This document shows, piece by piece, positions 42,033 through 51,025 of a DNA stretch of 64,000 nt. A program made the position numbers and the translations under genes. Within the stretch, counting starts at the first letter, position 1, and every line of letters begins with the position of its first letter. The notes beneath the pieces are model-generated. The model did no database searches. It was not told the origin of the DNA and saw only the letters and a list, made by a program, of their open reading frames with translations. Origin of the DNA: Winslowiella iniecta (GTDB lineage: Bacteria > Pseudomonadota > Gammaproteobacteria > Enterobacterales > Enterobacteriaceae); NCBI RefSeq assembly GCF_001267535.1, contig NZ_JRXE01000006.1:88274-152273 (forward strand), given 5' to 3'.

Positions 42033-43681
42033 TACCACCACACCGCTTCATAGGGGCGTAACATCATCTCGCCCGGTACCGGGCGGGAATTGTCATAGTT
42101 GCTCATCAGCACCTGCCAGCGACCGGCAAATTCATCGGGATGCCATGATTGCGCTTCACGACTGAGGTTTGCCACTACTACCAGGGTTTCCCCCTGATAT
42201 TGCCGACGATAGCACCATAAATACGGGTGATCCGCCAGCAGATCCTGGTAATCCCCCCAGGTGAGAATGGCATGGGTTTTACGCAGCTGAATCAGTTGTT
42301 TATAGGTGTAAAACACCGAGTTCTCATCGGCAATTGCCGCTTCGGCATTGATGGTATCATAGTTGTCGCTCATGCCGATCCACGGTGTGCCCTCGGTGAA
42401 ACCGGCATGTTCACTGGCATCCCACTGCATTGGCGTCCGGCCGTTATCGCGCGACTTGCTGGCAAGAATCTCCAGCAGATTGTCGTTATCGCGACCCTGC
42501 GTGCGCAGCTCGGCGTACATATTGTGGCTTTCAATATCGCGATAATCGATGATGCGGGTAAAGTGGGGATTGGTCATCCCCAGCTCTTCCCCCTGAAAAA
42601 TATAGGGCGTACCTTGCATGCCGTGCAGCGCCATCGCCAGCAGCTTGGCCGACTGCACGCGGTATTCTCCTTCGTCGCCCCAGCGCGACACCACTCGCGG
42701 CTGATCGTGGTTACACCAGAACAGCGCATTCCACGCCTGGTTATGCATCCCCTGCTGCCAGTGGGTAAAAATGTTTTTCAGCGCCACCAGGTCAAGCGGT
42801 GTCAGCGTCCATTTCTGACCCTGATAAAAGTCGACTTCGACATGGTCAAAGCTGAACACCATCGACAGCTCTTCGCCATCCAGTGAACCGTAGCGCTGGC
42901 AATGCTCCAGCGTGGCTGAGGACATTTCGCCCACCGTCATCAGCTCGCGTGGGCGAAACACATCGCGGCTCATCTCCTGCATATATTCATGGATGCGCGG
43001 CCCGTCAGTATACAGGCGCAGGCCGTCGCCGGCCGGATCGTCCGGGAAGTCCTGATGTTTGGAAACCAGATTCACCACATCGAGGCGCAGGCCGTCAATG
43101 CCGCGGTCGGCCCAGAAATTAACAATTTGCTTAAGTTCGGCACGCAGATTGTCGTTTTCCCAGTTAAGGTCGGCCTGCTCCGGCGCCCACAGGTGCATAT
43201 AGTACTGGCCGCTTTCGGCATGCCAGCGCCAGGCATTGCCGCCGAACTTGGAACGCCAGTTATTGGGCGGCCCGCCGGCTTCGTTCTGATCGCGCCAGAT
43301 GTAGTAAGAACGGTAGGGGCTTTCACGATCGAGCGCTTCGTGAAACCAGTGGTGCTGGGTCGATGAATGGTTAAATACCATATCAAGGATCACCCGCAGA
43401 CCGCGCTTATGCGCCTGTTCAACCAGATTGTCGAAATCGGTCAGGGTGCCAAATGAGGGATCGATAGCGGTGTAGTTAGCCACGTCGTAGCCATTATCGA
43501 CCTGAGGAGAGAGATAAAACGGCGTCAGCCAGAGGGCATCCACCCCGAGCAATTTCAGGTAGTCGAGTCGCTGAATCACACCCGCCAGATCGCCTGTTCC
43601 GCTACCGGTCGTATCCTGAAAGCTCTTGGGATAGATTTGATAGATGACGCCGTTCTGCCACCATGGTGGAATTTTATTCAT
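42017..43681 (-). CDS. treC: Trehalose-6-phosphate hydrolase TreC
   Basis: TreC splits imported trehalose-6-phosphate into glucose and glucose-6-phosphate. The 554-residue GH13 enzyme starts PPWWQNGVIYQIYPKSFQDT. The GH13 regions are present: DMVFNHSS, GLRLDVVNLV (nucleophile Asp), VGEMSS (acid Glu) and FWCNHDQPR. It aligns closely with E. coli TreC throughout. The usual upstream partner treB (PTS trehalose permease) and treR are absent, and the next gene upstream is a GH20 hexosaminidase on the other strand. Substrate supply must therefore come from a permease elsewhere. The ribosome site is AGGAATGAGCA before ATG. Confidence 0.94.
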   Translation of the reverse strand: MNKIPPWWQNGVIYQIYPKSFQDTTGSGTGDLAGVIQRLDYLKLLGVDALWLTPFYLSPQVDNGYDVANYTAIDPSFGTLTDFDNLVEQAHKRGLRVILDMVFNHSSTQHHWFHEALDRESPYRSYYIWRDQNEAGGPPNNWRSKFGGNAWRWHAESGQYYMHLWAPEQADLNWENDNLRAELKQIVNFWADRGIDGLRLDVVNLVSKHQDFPDDPAGDGLRLYTDGPRIHEYMQEMSRDVFRPRELMTVGEMSSATLEHCQRYGSLDGEELSMVFSFDHVEVDFYQGQKWTLTPLDLVALKNIFTHWQQGMHNQAWNALFWCNHDQPRVVSRWGDEGEYRVQSAKLLAMALHGMQGTPYIFQGEELGMTNPHFTRIIDYRDIESHNMYAELRTQGRDNDNLLEILASKSRDNGRTPMQWDASEHAGFTEGTPWIGMSDNYDTINAEAAIADENSVFYTYKQLIQLRKTHAILTWGDYQDLLADHPYLWCYRRQYQGETLVVVANLSREAQSWHPDEFAGRWQVLMSNYDNSRPVPGEMMLRPYEAVWWYQKAR

Positions 43682-44038
43682 TGCTCATTCCTGAATTTAA
43701 GGGGCGAAAAGTTCCACCCAATTAGCGGGTCAGTTTTTTCGGTCTTCTTTGCGTCCTTTAAGATTAGCCAGTTACTGGAGGTTCGATACCGGAACTGGCT
43801 AAGAATCAGTCTGAAATTAAGTCTGCCACGAAGATTGAGATAGCAGAATCAACCGCGACACAACGAGATAGCGCGGCTCAGGCACAGAAAAAAAGTTAGG
43901 TAAATCCGCTGATAAGGATGTTGCAAAAATTTACGAGCAGGCCAAAGTTTCGCCATTGCTAACTTGCTGTTAGTCGCGAATTATGTTTTATGGAGTTTTG
44001 TCTGTTTTTGGTCCGTCGTTTCAAAAAGGGAGTTGAAG
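43682..44038. other. Gap between treC and the hexosaminidase with a possible coding remnant
   Basis: In 357 bases I see no intact gene. One stretch looks like decayed coding sequence: from 43768 a frame without a start codon reads GGSIPELAKNQSEIKS and then a charged Ala/Gln/Lys-rich segment to a stop at 43897-43899. An adjacent frame continues GKSADKDVAKIYEQAKVSP to a stop at 43971-43973. The two would join if the run of seven A at 43888-43894 had gained or lost a base. I do not recognise the peptide. In E. coli, treB, treR and mgtA occupy this place. Confidence 0.4.
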
Positions 44039-46420
44039 ATGCATTTTCGCCATACCTTGCTCGCTTCTTCGTTACTGTTTTCCTGCCATACTTTTGCCGC
44101 TCCGGCGGGCGATCTGCCGTTAATGCCATGGCCGCAGCAGGTTGAGCAACCCGCCCAGGGCGGCAAGCTGGTGCTGGATCGTCGGTTAACGCTACACATC
44201 AGCGGTGATTATCTCGCGGGTGCGGAACAGCGCTGGCGGCAGCGCATTGCACGACAAACCGGCTGGGAGCTGGAGCCGCAGCCAGAACAGCCCGCTAACC
44301 CCACCATCCGGGTGAACATTGAAAAAGTGGTCAATGCGCAACCGCTGCTGGACAGCGATGAAAGCTACCGGCTGGAAGTGACGGCTCAGGGGGTTATTCT
44401 TAATGCCCACAGCCGCTTCGGTGCCATGCGCGGTATGGAGACGTTATTACAGCTGATCCAGAATGACAGCCAGAACAGCTTTATTCCCTTCATTACCATT
44501 AGCGATCAACCGCGCTTTCCGTGGCGTGGCGTGCTGATCGACTCGGCGCGTCACTTTATGCCGCTCGAGACAATCAAGCGCCAGATTGACGGCATCGCCG
44601 CCGCGCGGATGAACGTGTTTCACTGGCATCTGACCGACGATCAGGGTTGGCGCTTTGCTTCAAATCACTATCCCCAGCTCCAGCAACACGCCAGCGATGG
44701 CCTGTTTTATACTCAGGAACAGATGAAGGCGGTGGTGCGTTACGCGGCCGATCGTGGTATTCGCGTGGTGCCGGAGCTGGATCTGCCGGGTCATGCCTCG
44801 GCGATAGCGGTGGCGATGCCGGAGTTGATCAGTGCGCCTGGCCCTTACAGCATGGAGCGTGGCTGGGGGGTGTTTAAGCCCCTGCTCGATCCCACCCGTG
44901 ACGAGGTTTATCAATTTATTGATACGCTGGTGGGCGAGATGGCCGAGGTTTTCCCCGACCCGTATCTGCATATCGGCGGCGATGAGGTTGACGCCAGCCA
45001 GTGGAAAGCCTCGCCGCCCATTCAGCAGTTTATGCAGCAACACAATCTGCAAGATGAGCACGCGTTGCAGGCTTATTTCAATGCGCGGGTGGAGAAGATC
45101 CTCGAAAAACATCAGCGCCAGATGGTGGGTTGGGACGAAATCTATCATCCCGATTTGCCGCGCAGTATTCTGATCCAGTCGTGGCAGGGGCAGGATGCGC
45201 TGGGCAAGGTGGCGAAGGATAATTTCCGCGGTATTTTATCCACCGGTTTCTATCTTGATCAGCCGCAATCGACCGCTTATCACTATCGCAATGAAGTCGC
45301 TCCGCACGGGCTGGACGGTGCCGATCGGTTGCAAGCCAATGAACATGCGCAGAGCTGGCAGTTCAGCATGCCGCGGCTGAAGGGCAGTGCGGTTGAAGGC
45401 AGCTTTACCCTGATTGATGGTCATAACGGCTGGCGCGGTTTTATCGACTTTAACGGTAAGTCGCGGCGAATGGTGCGGGATATTCACTGGCTGTCGCCGC
45501 ATCAGTTCAGCTTTAGCGTCGACAGCTGGATGGGCGAAGTGCAGCCGGTCGTCAGCATCAGTGGAGAGCAGCTAAGCGGCTATATGCGGGTGGGGAATGT
45601 GCGGTATCCGACCAGCGGCAGCAAACTGGCGCAGATACCGGCAGGGATTCAGCCGGTGGTGCCTGATGAGCAGCAACAGCAGGAAAACTTGCTGGGGGGT
45701 GAGGCGGCGTTGTGGGCGGAAAATATCAATGCCAGCCTGCTGGATAGTAAACTGTGGCCGCGTGCCTTTGCGGTGGCTGAACGGCTATGGTCGGCGAAAG
45801 ACGTCACTGATGAAGCCAATATGTATCGACGGCTGGCGGCGGTCGATCGCTGGTCAGCGGTGTCTGTTGGTTTGCAGCAGCATGCCCAGACGCAAAGCCA
45901 GATGATGCGGCTGGCTAACAGTAGCGATATCGTGCCGCTACAGATTTTCAGTGAGGCACTGGAACCGGCACAGTATTACACCCGTCAGCACCTAAAGTTT
46001 CAGGCCGGTAACTATCATCAGTTTGAACCGCTTAATCGTCTGGCCGATGCATTGCCGGCGGAAAGTGAGAAGGTGCGGCTGTTGGATCAACAGGTCGACG
46101 CATTGATTGCCGATCGCGGTAACCGCCAGGCGGCGCAGGTAATCCGTCAGCAGCTGACGCGATGGCAGAGCAATATCCCGCAAGTGTTACCGCTGATCGA
46201 AAGTCACTATCAGTTGAAGGCGATGCAGCCGCTGGCCAGTCAGGTGGCGCAAATCAGTGAGATGGGGATTGCGCTGGTCAATGCGATTGAGAGCCACCGC
46301 GCATTTGGTGCTAATGAGGTGGCGCAGATGCAGGCGATTCTGGATCAGGCGGCGAAAACGCAGGACGAAGTGGTGATCGCGCTGGTCTATCCGGTAGAGA
46401 AGTTATTACGCGCTAATTAG
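44039..46420 (+). CDS. Secreted GH20 beta-N-acetylhexosaminidase
   Basis: A 793-residue glycoside hydrolase family 20 enzyme that would remove terminal GlcNAc or GalNAc from chito-oligosaccharides or glycans. It has a cleavable signal peptide (residues about 1-20, LLFSCHTFAAPA). The GH20 N-terminal domain follows, then the barrel with ARHFMPLETIKRQIDGIAA, FHWHLTDDQGWRF and the catalytic pair Asp315-Glu316 in HIGGDEVD. A C-terminal helical region (about 640-793) lacks obvious catalytic motifs. The start at 44039 follows GGGAGTTGA. E. coli has no such gene here; it replaces treB-treR-mgtA. Periplasm or exterior is the likely location. Confidence 0.9.
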   Translation: MHFRHTLLASSLLFSCHTFAAPAGDLPLMPWPQQVEQPAQGGKLVLDRRLTLHISGDYLAGAEQRWRQRIARQTGWELEPQPEQPANPTIRVNIEKVVNAQPLLDSDESYRLEVTAQGVILNAHSRFGAMRGMETLLQLIQNDSQNSFIPFITISDQPRFPWRGVLIDSARHFMPLETIKRQIDGIAAARMNVFHWHLTDDQGWRFASNHYPQLQQHASDGLFYTQEQMKAVVRYAADRGIRVVPELDLPGHASAIAVAMPELISAPGPYSMERGWGVFKPLLDPTRDEVYQFIDTLVGEMAEVFPDPYLHIGGDEVDASQWKASPPIQQFMQQHNLQDEHALQAYFNARVEKILEKHQRQMVGWDEIYHPDLPRSILIQSWQGQDALGKVAKDNFRGILSTGFYLDQPQSTAYHYRNEVAPHGLDGADRLQANEHAQSWQFSMPRLKGSAVEGSFTLIDGHNGWRGFIDFNGKSRRMVRDIHWLSPHQFSFSVDSWMGEVQPVVSISGEQLSGYMRVGNVRYPTSGSKLAQIPAGIQPVVPDEQQQQENLLGGEAALWAENINASLLDSKLWPRAFAVAERLWSAKDVTDEANMYRRLAAVDRWSAVSVGLQQHAQTQSQMMRLANSSDIVPLQIFSEALEPAQYYTRQHLKFQAGNYHQFEPLNRLADALPAESEKVRLLDQQVDALIADRGNRQAAQVIRQQLTRWQSNIPQVLPLIESHYQLKAMQPLASQVAQISEMGIALVNAIESHRAFGANEVAQMQAILDQAAKTQDEVVIALVYPVEKLLRAN

Positions 46421-46423
46421 CGT

Positions 46424-46449
46424 CAGGAGCGGCGAAAACGTCGCTCCTG
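46424..46449. repeat. REP-like hairpin between hexosaminidase and ridA
   Basis: CAGGAGCGGCG-AAAA-CGTCGCTCCTG, an 11-bp stem with one wobble, between convergent genes. It shares the tetraloop architecture of the other intergenic palindromes in this window. Confidence 0.6.
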
Positions 46450-46464
46450 CGGAACCACGCTCGA

Positions 46465-46851
46465 TTAACGACGCACGGCGATCGCTTCGATCTCAATCTT
46501 CACATCTTTTGGCAAGCGCGCCACTTCCACACAGGAGCGCGCCGGGAAGCTGGCATTATGCTCAGTGAAAAACGCTTCATAAGTGGCGTTTACGGTGGCG
46601 AAATCGTTGAGATCTTTCACAAACACCGTGGTTTTAACGATATCACCCACTTGCAGGCCGGCCGCTTCGACGATCGCCTGCACATTTTCCAGCGACTGAC
46701 GCGCCTGCGCCGAAATATCATCCGCGACCGCGCCGGTTTTCGGATCGACTGGGATCTGGCCTGAGGTGATGATCATGCTGCCCAGATCCACGCCCTGCAC
46801 ATAAGGTCCAATTGCTGCGGGTGCGTTTTCGGTACTGATTTCGCGAGACAT
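46465..46851 (-). CDS. ridA: 2-iminobutanoate/2-iminopropanoate deaminase RidA
   Basis: RidA (YjgF), 128 residues, hydrolyses reactive enamine/imine intermediates made by PLP enzymes such as threonine dehydratase. Conserved features are the N-terminal APAAIGPYVQGV, SGQIPVDPKTG, and the C-terminal PARSCVEVARLPKDVKIEIEAIA with the substrate-binding arginine of the family. Cytoplasmic trimer by analogy. It lies downstream of pyrI on the same strand, 57 bases away, as in E. coli. Confidence 0.95.
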   Translation of the reverse strand: MSREISTENAPAAIGPYVQGVDLGSMIITSGQIPVDPKTGAVADDISAQARQSLENVQAIVEAAGLQVGDIVKTTVFVKDLNDFATVNATYEAFFTEHNASFPARSCVEVARLPKDVKIEIEAIAVRR

Positions 46852-46908
46852 AGCTTCTCCTGTGATCTAATGATGATTGTTCGCCCATTATAGGCGGCAG
46901 AAAAGCGA

Positions 46909-47376
46909 TTACCAGTTCGCCAGCACCACGTGATGGGCAAACTCTTTTTCGCAATATTTGCACTTCAGATGGACATCATCGTGACGCTTTTTCACTGCAA
47001 AGCTGGAAGTGACCGGCTCGCTGCGGCTGATACAGTTGCTGTTCGGGCAGGTCAGTACCCGCTCAATCCGGTCCGGCAACGTCGGCGCGATCTTACCGAC
47101 CACTTCATACTCATCAATACGGTTCACCGTGGCATGCGGAGCATAAACCGCCAGCTGATTGATTTGATCGTCGGTCAGGAAGGTGTTTTCGATCTTAATC
47201 AAATCTTTGCGCCCCAGCTCGCCGGAAGGCAGGTTCAGACCGATGGTGATGCGTTGATCGGTTTCTGTCAGGCGGAACAGCGTCAATAATTTAAAACCAA
47301 TCTGTGCCGGAATATGGTCGATTACCGTGCCGCGCTTAATTGCTTCAACCTGCAGTTTGTTATCCTGCGTCATCAT
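46909..47376 (-). CDS. pyrI: Aspartate carbamoyltransferase regulatory chain
   Basis: PyrI is the regulatory subunit of ATCase and binds CTP/ATP. The protein is 155 residues. The N-terminal allosteric domain includes [20 protein letters not shown]. The zinc domain has CPNSNC and CKYCEKEF, the four-cysteine site that contacts PyrB. Two adjacent ATG codons can serve as start, with AAGGGGG five bases upstream of the first; the second gives a length nearer E. coli. It follows pyrB by 10 bases in one operon. Confidence 0.96.
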   Translation of the reverse strand: MMTQDNKLQVEAIKRGTVIDHIPAQIGFKLLTLFRLTETDQRITIGLNLPSGELGRKDLIKIENTFLTDDQINQLAVYAPHATVNRIDEYEVVGKIAPTLPDRIERVLTCPNSNCISRSEPVTSSFAVKKRHDDVHLKCKYCEKEFAHHVVLANW

Positions 47377-47386
47377 TGTTTCCCCC

Positions 47387-48322
47387 TTACAGAGCCAGTT
47401 CGCGATTCAGTACCAGCGCCAGCAGCGCCTGACGTGCATAAATGCCGTTACCCGCCTGCTGGAAATACCAGGCGTGAGGCGTGGCGTCGACATCGGTGGT
47501 GATTTCATCAATGCGCGGCAGCGGATGCAGAACTTTCATATTGTCGCGCGCCCCGGCGAGATCGGCAGCGCGCAAAATAAATTGCGCCTTCACATTGGCG
47601 TATTCCGACGGATCAAGGCGCTCTTTCTGCACCCGGGTCATATACAGAATATCGACCTGCGGGATCACCTCTTCAATGGTGTCGTGGCGGCTCCAGGCAA
47701 TGCCTTGCTCATCCAGCATATCGGTGATGTAAGCGGGCATCGCCAGCGCGTCCGGGGCGATAAAGAAGAAGCGGTTGCCGTCGAATTTCGCCAGTGCCTG
47801 CGCCAGCGAGTGCACGGTACGGCCATATTTCAGGTCGCCGACCATCGCCACATTCAGATTGCTGAGGCGACTCTGGGTCTCCTGAATGGTAAACAGGTCG
47901 AGTAATGTCTGGGTCGGGTGCTGATTCGCGCCGTCACCGGCGTTCAGAATCGGCACGCCGCCAGAAAATTCGGTCGCCAGGCGCGCCGCGCCTTCCTGCG
48001 GATGGCGCATCACAATGGCATCAACATAGGTGCCAATCACCGAAATAGTGTCGGCGAGGGTTTCGCCTTTCTTGCCCAGCGAGGTGTTACCGCCGTCGGC
48101 AAAACCCACCACCGCTGCGCCTAAACGGTGCATCGCCGTTTCAAAGGAGAGACGCGTGCGGGTAGAGGCTTCAAAGAAGCAGCTGGCAATCACATTGTGC
48201 TTCAGCAGTTCCGGCTGTGGGTTAGCTTTCAGGCTGGCGGCAGTCTTCAGCACCAGCTCCAGCTCTGCACGATCCAGATCGTTAATCGAAATAATATGTT
48301 TGTGATATAGCGGATTGGCCAT
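47387..48322 (-). CDS. pyrB: Aspartate carbamoyltransferase catalytic chain
   Basis: PyrB condenses carbamoyl phosphate with aspartate, the first committed step of pyrimidine synthesis. It is 311 residues. The carbamoyl-phosphate motif is [11 protein letters not shown] (Ser52-Thr-Arg-Thr). The mobile loop [16 protein letters not shown] carries Ser80/Lys84-type residues, and HPTQTLLDL and the HPLPR motif follow. It is preceded by a leader peptide and attenuator (pyrL, 48358-48476), so UTP level probably sets expression. Confidence 0.97.
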   Translation of the reverse strand: MANPLYHKHIISINDLDRAELELVLKTAASLKANPQPELLKHNVIASCFFEASTRTRLSFETAMHRLGAAVVGFADGGNTSLGKKGETLADTISVIGTYVDAIVMRHPQEGAARLATEFSGGVPILNAGDGANQHPTQTLLDLFTIQETQSRLSNLNVAMVGDLKYGRTVHSLAQALAKFDGNRFFFIAPDALAMPAYITDMLDEQGIAWSRHDTIEEVIPQVDILYMTRVQKERLDPSEYANVKAQFILRAADLAGARDNMKVLHPLPRIDEITTDVDATPHAWYFQQAGNGIYARQALLALVLNRELAL

Positions 48323-48357
48323 GTTTCACTCTCCTCTACGCGTGCCGAACGACGGAC

Positions 48358-48390
48358 AAAAAAAAGCCCCTTCAATGAGGGGCTTTTTTA
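48358..48390 (-). terminator. pyrBI attenuator
   Basis: AGCCCCT / AGGGGCT with a 6-base loop, flanked by long A and T runs, lies 36 bases before pyrB. The pyrL stop codon falls in the loop region, so a closely following ribosome would prevent the hairpin from forming. Confidence 0.9.
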
Positions 48391-48476
48391 AGATCGGGTA
48401 TGCAACGGAAGGAAAAAGGTGCACCGCCTGCAAGCAGACGTGGTTGAGCGGTAATCTCAAAGGTGCTCAGATGCAT
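48372..48476 (-). CDS. pyrL: pyrBI operon leader peptide PyrL
   Basis: A 34-codon leader ORF in the pyrBI leader. It begins MHLSTFEITAQPRLL and ends DLKKAPH inside the attenuator hairpin. A GGGAGG site precedes its ATG. In E. coli, translation of the 44-residue PyrL is coupled to polymerase pausing in a U-rich tract, and slow transcription at low UTP allows readthrough. Here the message has a pyrimidine-rich stretch (CACCTTTTTCCTTCCG) before the terminator, fitting the same mechanism. The peptide sequence itself is not like E. coli PyrL, which is expected because only its translation matters. Confidence 0.75.
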   Translation of the reverse strand: MHLSTFEITAQPRLLAGGAPFSFRCIPDLKKAPH

Positions 48477-48569
48477 ACTTCCTCCCGGCAAAGTGTCGGG
48501 CATTATACTGAATCAAAATTTCGCATCAAGCGAAAATCGTTAGAGAAGTAACCGTTTGCTAAGCCGCTT

Positions 48570-49580
48570 TCACGGCAATTTTGCCAGCGTGGCGACCATC
48601 ACCGCTTTGATCGTATGCAGACGGTTCTCAGCCTGATCGAACACAATACTGTGGGCAGATTCAAACACTTCGTCGGTCACTTCCATACCGCCTTGCAGGC
48701 CGTATTGCTCCGCCATTTGCTTGCCGAGCGCGGTCTGATCGTCATGAAAGGCCGGCAGACAGTGGAGGAATTTCACCTGCGGATTGCCGGTTTGATGCAG
48801 CATCGCCATATTAACCTGATATTTACGCAGTAATGCGATACGCTCCTGCCACACCTCTTTTGGCTCGCCCATTGAGACCCAGACGTCGGTGTAGATAAAG
48901 TCGGCCCCGTTGACGCCTTCGGCAATATCTTCCGTCAGGGTAATTTTACCGCCGGTTTTCTCTGCCGCCTGGCGACACTCCGCCACCAGCGCTTCCTCCG
49001 GCCAGCAGCCTTTCGGTGCCACCAGGCGCAGATCCAGCCCAACCAGCGCCGCGGCTTCCAGCATGGTATTACCCATATTATTGCGCGCGTCGCCGACATA
49101 GACGAAGGTCATCTCGCGCAGTGATTTCTGCGGCAGATGTTCCTGCATGGTAAGCAGATCGGCCAACAGCTGGGTAGGATGGAACTCGTTGGTCAGGCCG
49201 TTCCAGACCGGCACCCCGGCGTATTCTGCCAGCGTTTGCACGATTTCCTGACCGTGACCGCGATACTGAATCCCGTGATACATGCGGCCCAGCACGCGGG
49301 CGGTATCTTTGATCGACTCTTTATGGCCAATCTGACTGCCGCTCGGGCCGAGATAAGTGACGTTAGCGCCCTGATCGAATGCGGCAACTTCGAAAGAGCA
49401 TCGGGTACGGGTCGAGTCTTTTTCGAAGATGAGCGCAATATTCTTTCCTTTCAGGTGCTGAACTTCTTCACCGTTTTTTTTATCACTTTTTAACGCCGAG
49501 GCCAGCGCCAGCAGGGCGTTGATTTCCGCCGGGGTAAAATCGAGCAGCCTGAGGAAATGGCGTTGATATAACTGACTCAT
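48570..49580 (-). CDS. argI: Ornithine carbamoyltransferase
   Basis: OTCase converts ornithine and carbamoyl phosphate to citrulline in arginine synthesis. It is 336 residues. The carbamoyl-phosphate motif is [22 protein letters not shown] and the ornithine-binding HCLPAFHD motif follow. E. coli K-12 has two copies, argI and argF; the location next to rraB and the pyrBI operon points to argI. ArgR-type operator boxes cover its promoter. Confidence 0.96.
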   Translation of the reverse strand: MSQLYQRHFLRLLDFTPAEINALLALASALKSDKKNGEEVQHLKGKNIALIFEKDSTRTRCSFEVAAFDQGANVTYLGPSGSQIGHKESIKDTARVLGRMYHGIQYRGHGQEIVQTLAEYAGVPVWNGLTNEFHPTQLLADLLTMQEHLPQKSLREMTFVYVGDARNNMGNTMLEAAALVGLDLRLVAPKGCWPEEALVAECRQAAEKTGGKITLTEDIAEGVNGADFIYTDVWVSMGEPKEVWQERIALLRKYQVNMAMLHQTGNPQVKFLHCLPAFHDDQTALGKQMAEQYGLQGGMEVTDEVFESAHSIVFDQAENRLHTIKAVMVATLAKLP

Positions 49581-49603
49581 ACAGCACTCCGTGTGTCGCT
49601 TTA

Positions 49604-49647
49604 AATGAATTTAAATTCAATTTAACCGGATGAATATGCATTTACAA
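49604..49647 (-). promoter_or_regulatory. ArgR operator and promoter of argI
   Basis: A perfect ARG-box core TGAATTTAAATTCA (49606-49619) lies beside a second, near-perfect box TGAATATGCATTTA (49631-49644). On the minus strand TTGTAA (49642-49647) and TAAATT (49619-49624) form a promoter with a 17-base spacer, so bound ArgR would block polymerase. Confidence 0.82.
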
Positions 49648-49744
49648 GTCTGGCAAAAAGAAACTTTTCGTTTTGTGTAGTGGCGCGAACGGCGCTGTGG
49701 GAAAATAATCAAACTTACTGCCGAATATTTTGAGGAACAGGATC

Positions 49745-50167
49745 ATGGCTTACGAAGAATTGCTGGAAGAGCAGCGCGAAGAAACGCGGCTGATTATCGA
49801 AGAACTGCTGGAAGATGGCAGCGATCCCGATGCGCTCTATGCCATTGAACATCATCTTTCCTGTAACAATTTCGACTCACTGGAAAAAGTGGCGGTGGAT
49901 GCGTTTAAGCTCGGCTACGAGGTGAGCGAGCCGGAAGAGCTGGATCTGGAAGATGGCACCAAAGTGATGTGCTGCGACATTATCAGTGAAGGTGCGTTGA
50001 ACGCGGAATTGATCGACGCACAGGTTGAGCAGCTGGTTATCCTGGCGGCAAAATACAACGTCGACTACGACGGTTGGGGCACCTACTTCGAAGATCCTGA
50101 TGCCCAGGATGACGAAGGCGAAGAGGGTGACGAGGTCGACGAAGACGATACGGGCGTTCGCCATTAA
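49745..50167 (+). CDS. rraB: RNase E inhibitor RraB
   Basis: RraB (YjgD) binds RNase E and alters the degradosome. The 140-residue acidic protein begins [20 protein letters not shown] after the ATG at 49745, as in the family. It contains [28 protein letters not shown] and a very acidic C-terminus ending EDDTGVRH. An in-frame ATG five codons upstream would absorb the GAGGAACAGG ribosome site and is less likely. It is divergent from argI. Confidence 0.95.
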   Translation: MAYEELLEEQREETRLIIEELLEDGSDPDALYAIEHHLSCNNFDSLEKVAVDAFKLGYEVSEPEELDLEDGTKVMCCDIISEGALNAELIDAQVEQLVILAAKYNVDYDGWGTYFEDPDAQDDEGEEGDEVDEDDTGVRH

Positions 50168-50186
50168 TCCCGGTGTAAACCTTTGA

Positions 50187-50212
50187 CACGGGCGGCGAAA
50201 ATGCCGCCCCTG
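50187..50212. repeat. REP-like hairpin between rraB and miaE
   Basis: CACGGGCGGC / GCCGCCCCTG around a GAAAAT loop. It belongs to the intergenic palindrome family with a GGGCGGC core. Confidence 0.65.
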
Positions 50213-50228
50213 AATATAATTTAGCGTA

Positions 50229-50999
50229 ATGAACTATTCTGAACTGCTGGCTCCCATCCACCGCTTTTTACACTGCACCACGCCGCAAGCCTGGATTGAT
50301 GAGGCGCGCAAAGCTGAAAATTTGCCCGTCCTGCTGACCGACCATCTGGTGTGTGAGCTGAAAGCAGCACAAACCGCCATCTGGCTGATTCGTAAGTATG
50401 TTGCCGATAAAGAGAGCGGTGATGCGCTGTTGGCGTGGCTCAAACCTTACGAAAACTTTGTCCATAGCGAAAATTACGACCTGCAATTTTTAGCGGCACA
50501 TAAAAGCCTGTCAAAAAGCGTCATTACCCGCGGCGATCTGCCTTATGCCGATGAGCTGGTGGAAAAGATGGTGCTGCTGATTAAAGAAGAGCTGCACCAT
50601 TTCTATCAGGTGCTGGAAATTATGCAGGCGCGCCATATTCCCTATATAAAAATCACCGCCAGCCGTTATGCCAAAGGGCTGTTGCGCGAAGTGACCACCC
50701 ATGAGCCGAATACGCTGGTGGATAAACTGATCTGCGGGGCGTATATCGAAGCGCGCTCCTGCGAGCGTTTTGCCAGCCTGGCACCTTATCTGGATGAGGA
50801 GCTGGAGACGTTCTATCTGTCGCTGCTGCGTTCTGAAGCGCGCCATTATCAGGACTATCTGGCGCTGGCCGCACGGATTTCGCCAACAGATATTAGCCCG
50901 CGAGTGAGAAAGATTGGTGAGACCGAAGCGAAACTGATTCAGCAACCCGACAGCGAGCTGCGTTTTCACAGTGGCGTCCCACAGGTTACGCCACTGTAG
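50229..50999 (+). CDS. miaE: tRNA 2-methylthio-cis-ribozeatin hydroxylase MiaE
   Basis: MiaE hydroxylates ms2i6A at position 37 of tRNAs reading UNN codons, using a non-haem diiron site and oxygen. The 256-residue helical protein has ligands typical of the ferritin-like four-helix bundle: ELKAAQTAIWLI, KEELHHFYQVLE (E-x-x-H), EARSCERF and LRSEARHYQDY (E-x-x-H). The gene is present in Salmonella at this position after rraB and absent from E. coli K-12. It ends at a REP-like hairpin facing yjgM. Confidence 0.92.
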   Translation: MNYSELLAPIHRFLHCTTPQAWIDEARKAENLPVLLTDHLVCELKAAQTAIWLIRKYVADKESGDALLAWLKPYENFVHSENYDLQFLAAHKSLSKSVITRGDLPYADELVEKMVLLIKEELHHFYQVLEIMQARHIPYIKITASRYAKGLLREVTTHEPNTLVDKLICGAYIEARSCERFASLAPYLDEELETFYLSLLRSEARHYQDYLALAARISPTDISPRVRKIGETEAKLIQQPDSELRFHSGVPQVTPL

Positions 51000-51022
51000 G
51001 GGCGTCGTTCCCGACGCCCGTA
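50996..51022. repeat. REP-like hairpin between miaE and yjgM
   Basis: GTAGGGGCGTCG-TTCC-CGACGCCCGTAC, an 8-bp perfect stem. Its first 15 bases (GTAGGGGCGTCGTTC) equal the minus-strand start of the element at 36571-36636. Confidence 0.7.
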
Positions 51023-51025
51023 CCC

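Noticed and set aside
43768..43973. Programmed -1 frameshift gene at the seven-A run
   Set aside because: A-rich slippery runs can direct -1 frameshifting, but the upstream frame has no start codon or ribosome site and is preceded by an in-frame stop. A decayed remnant or chance frame is more likely.
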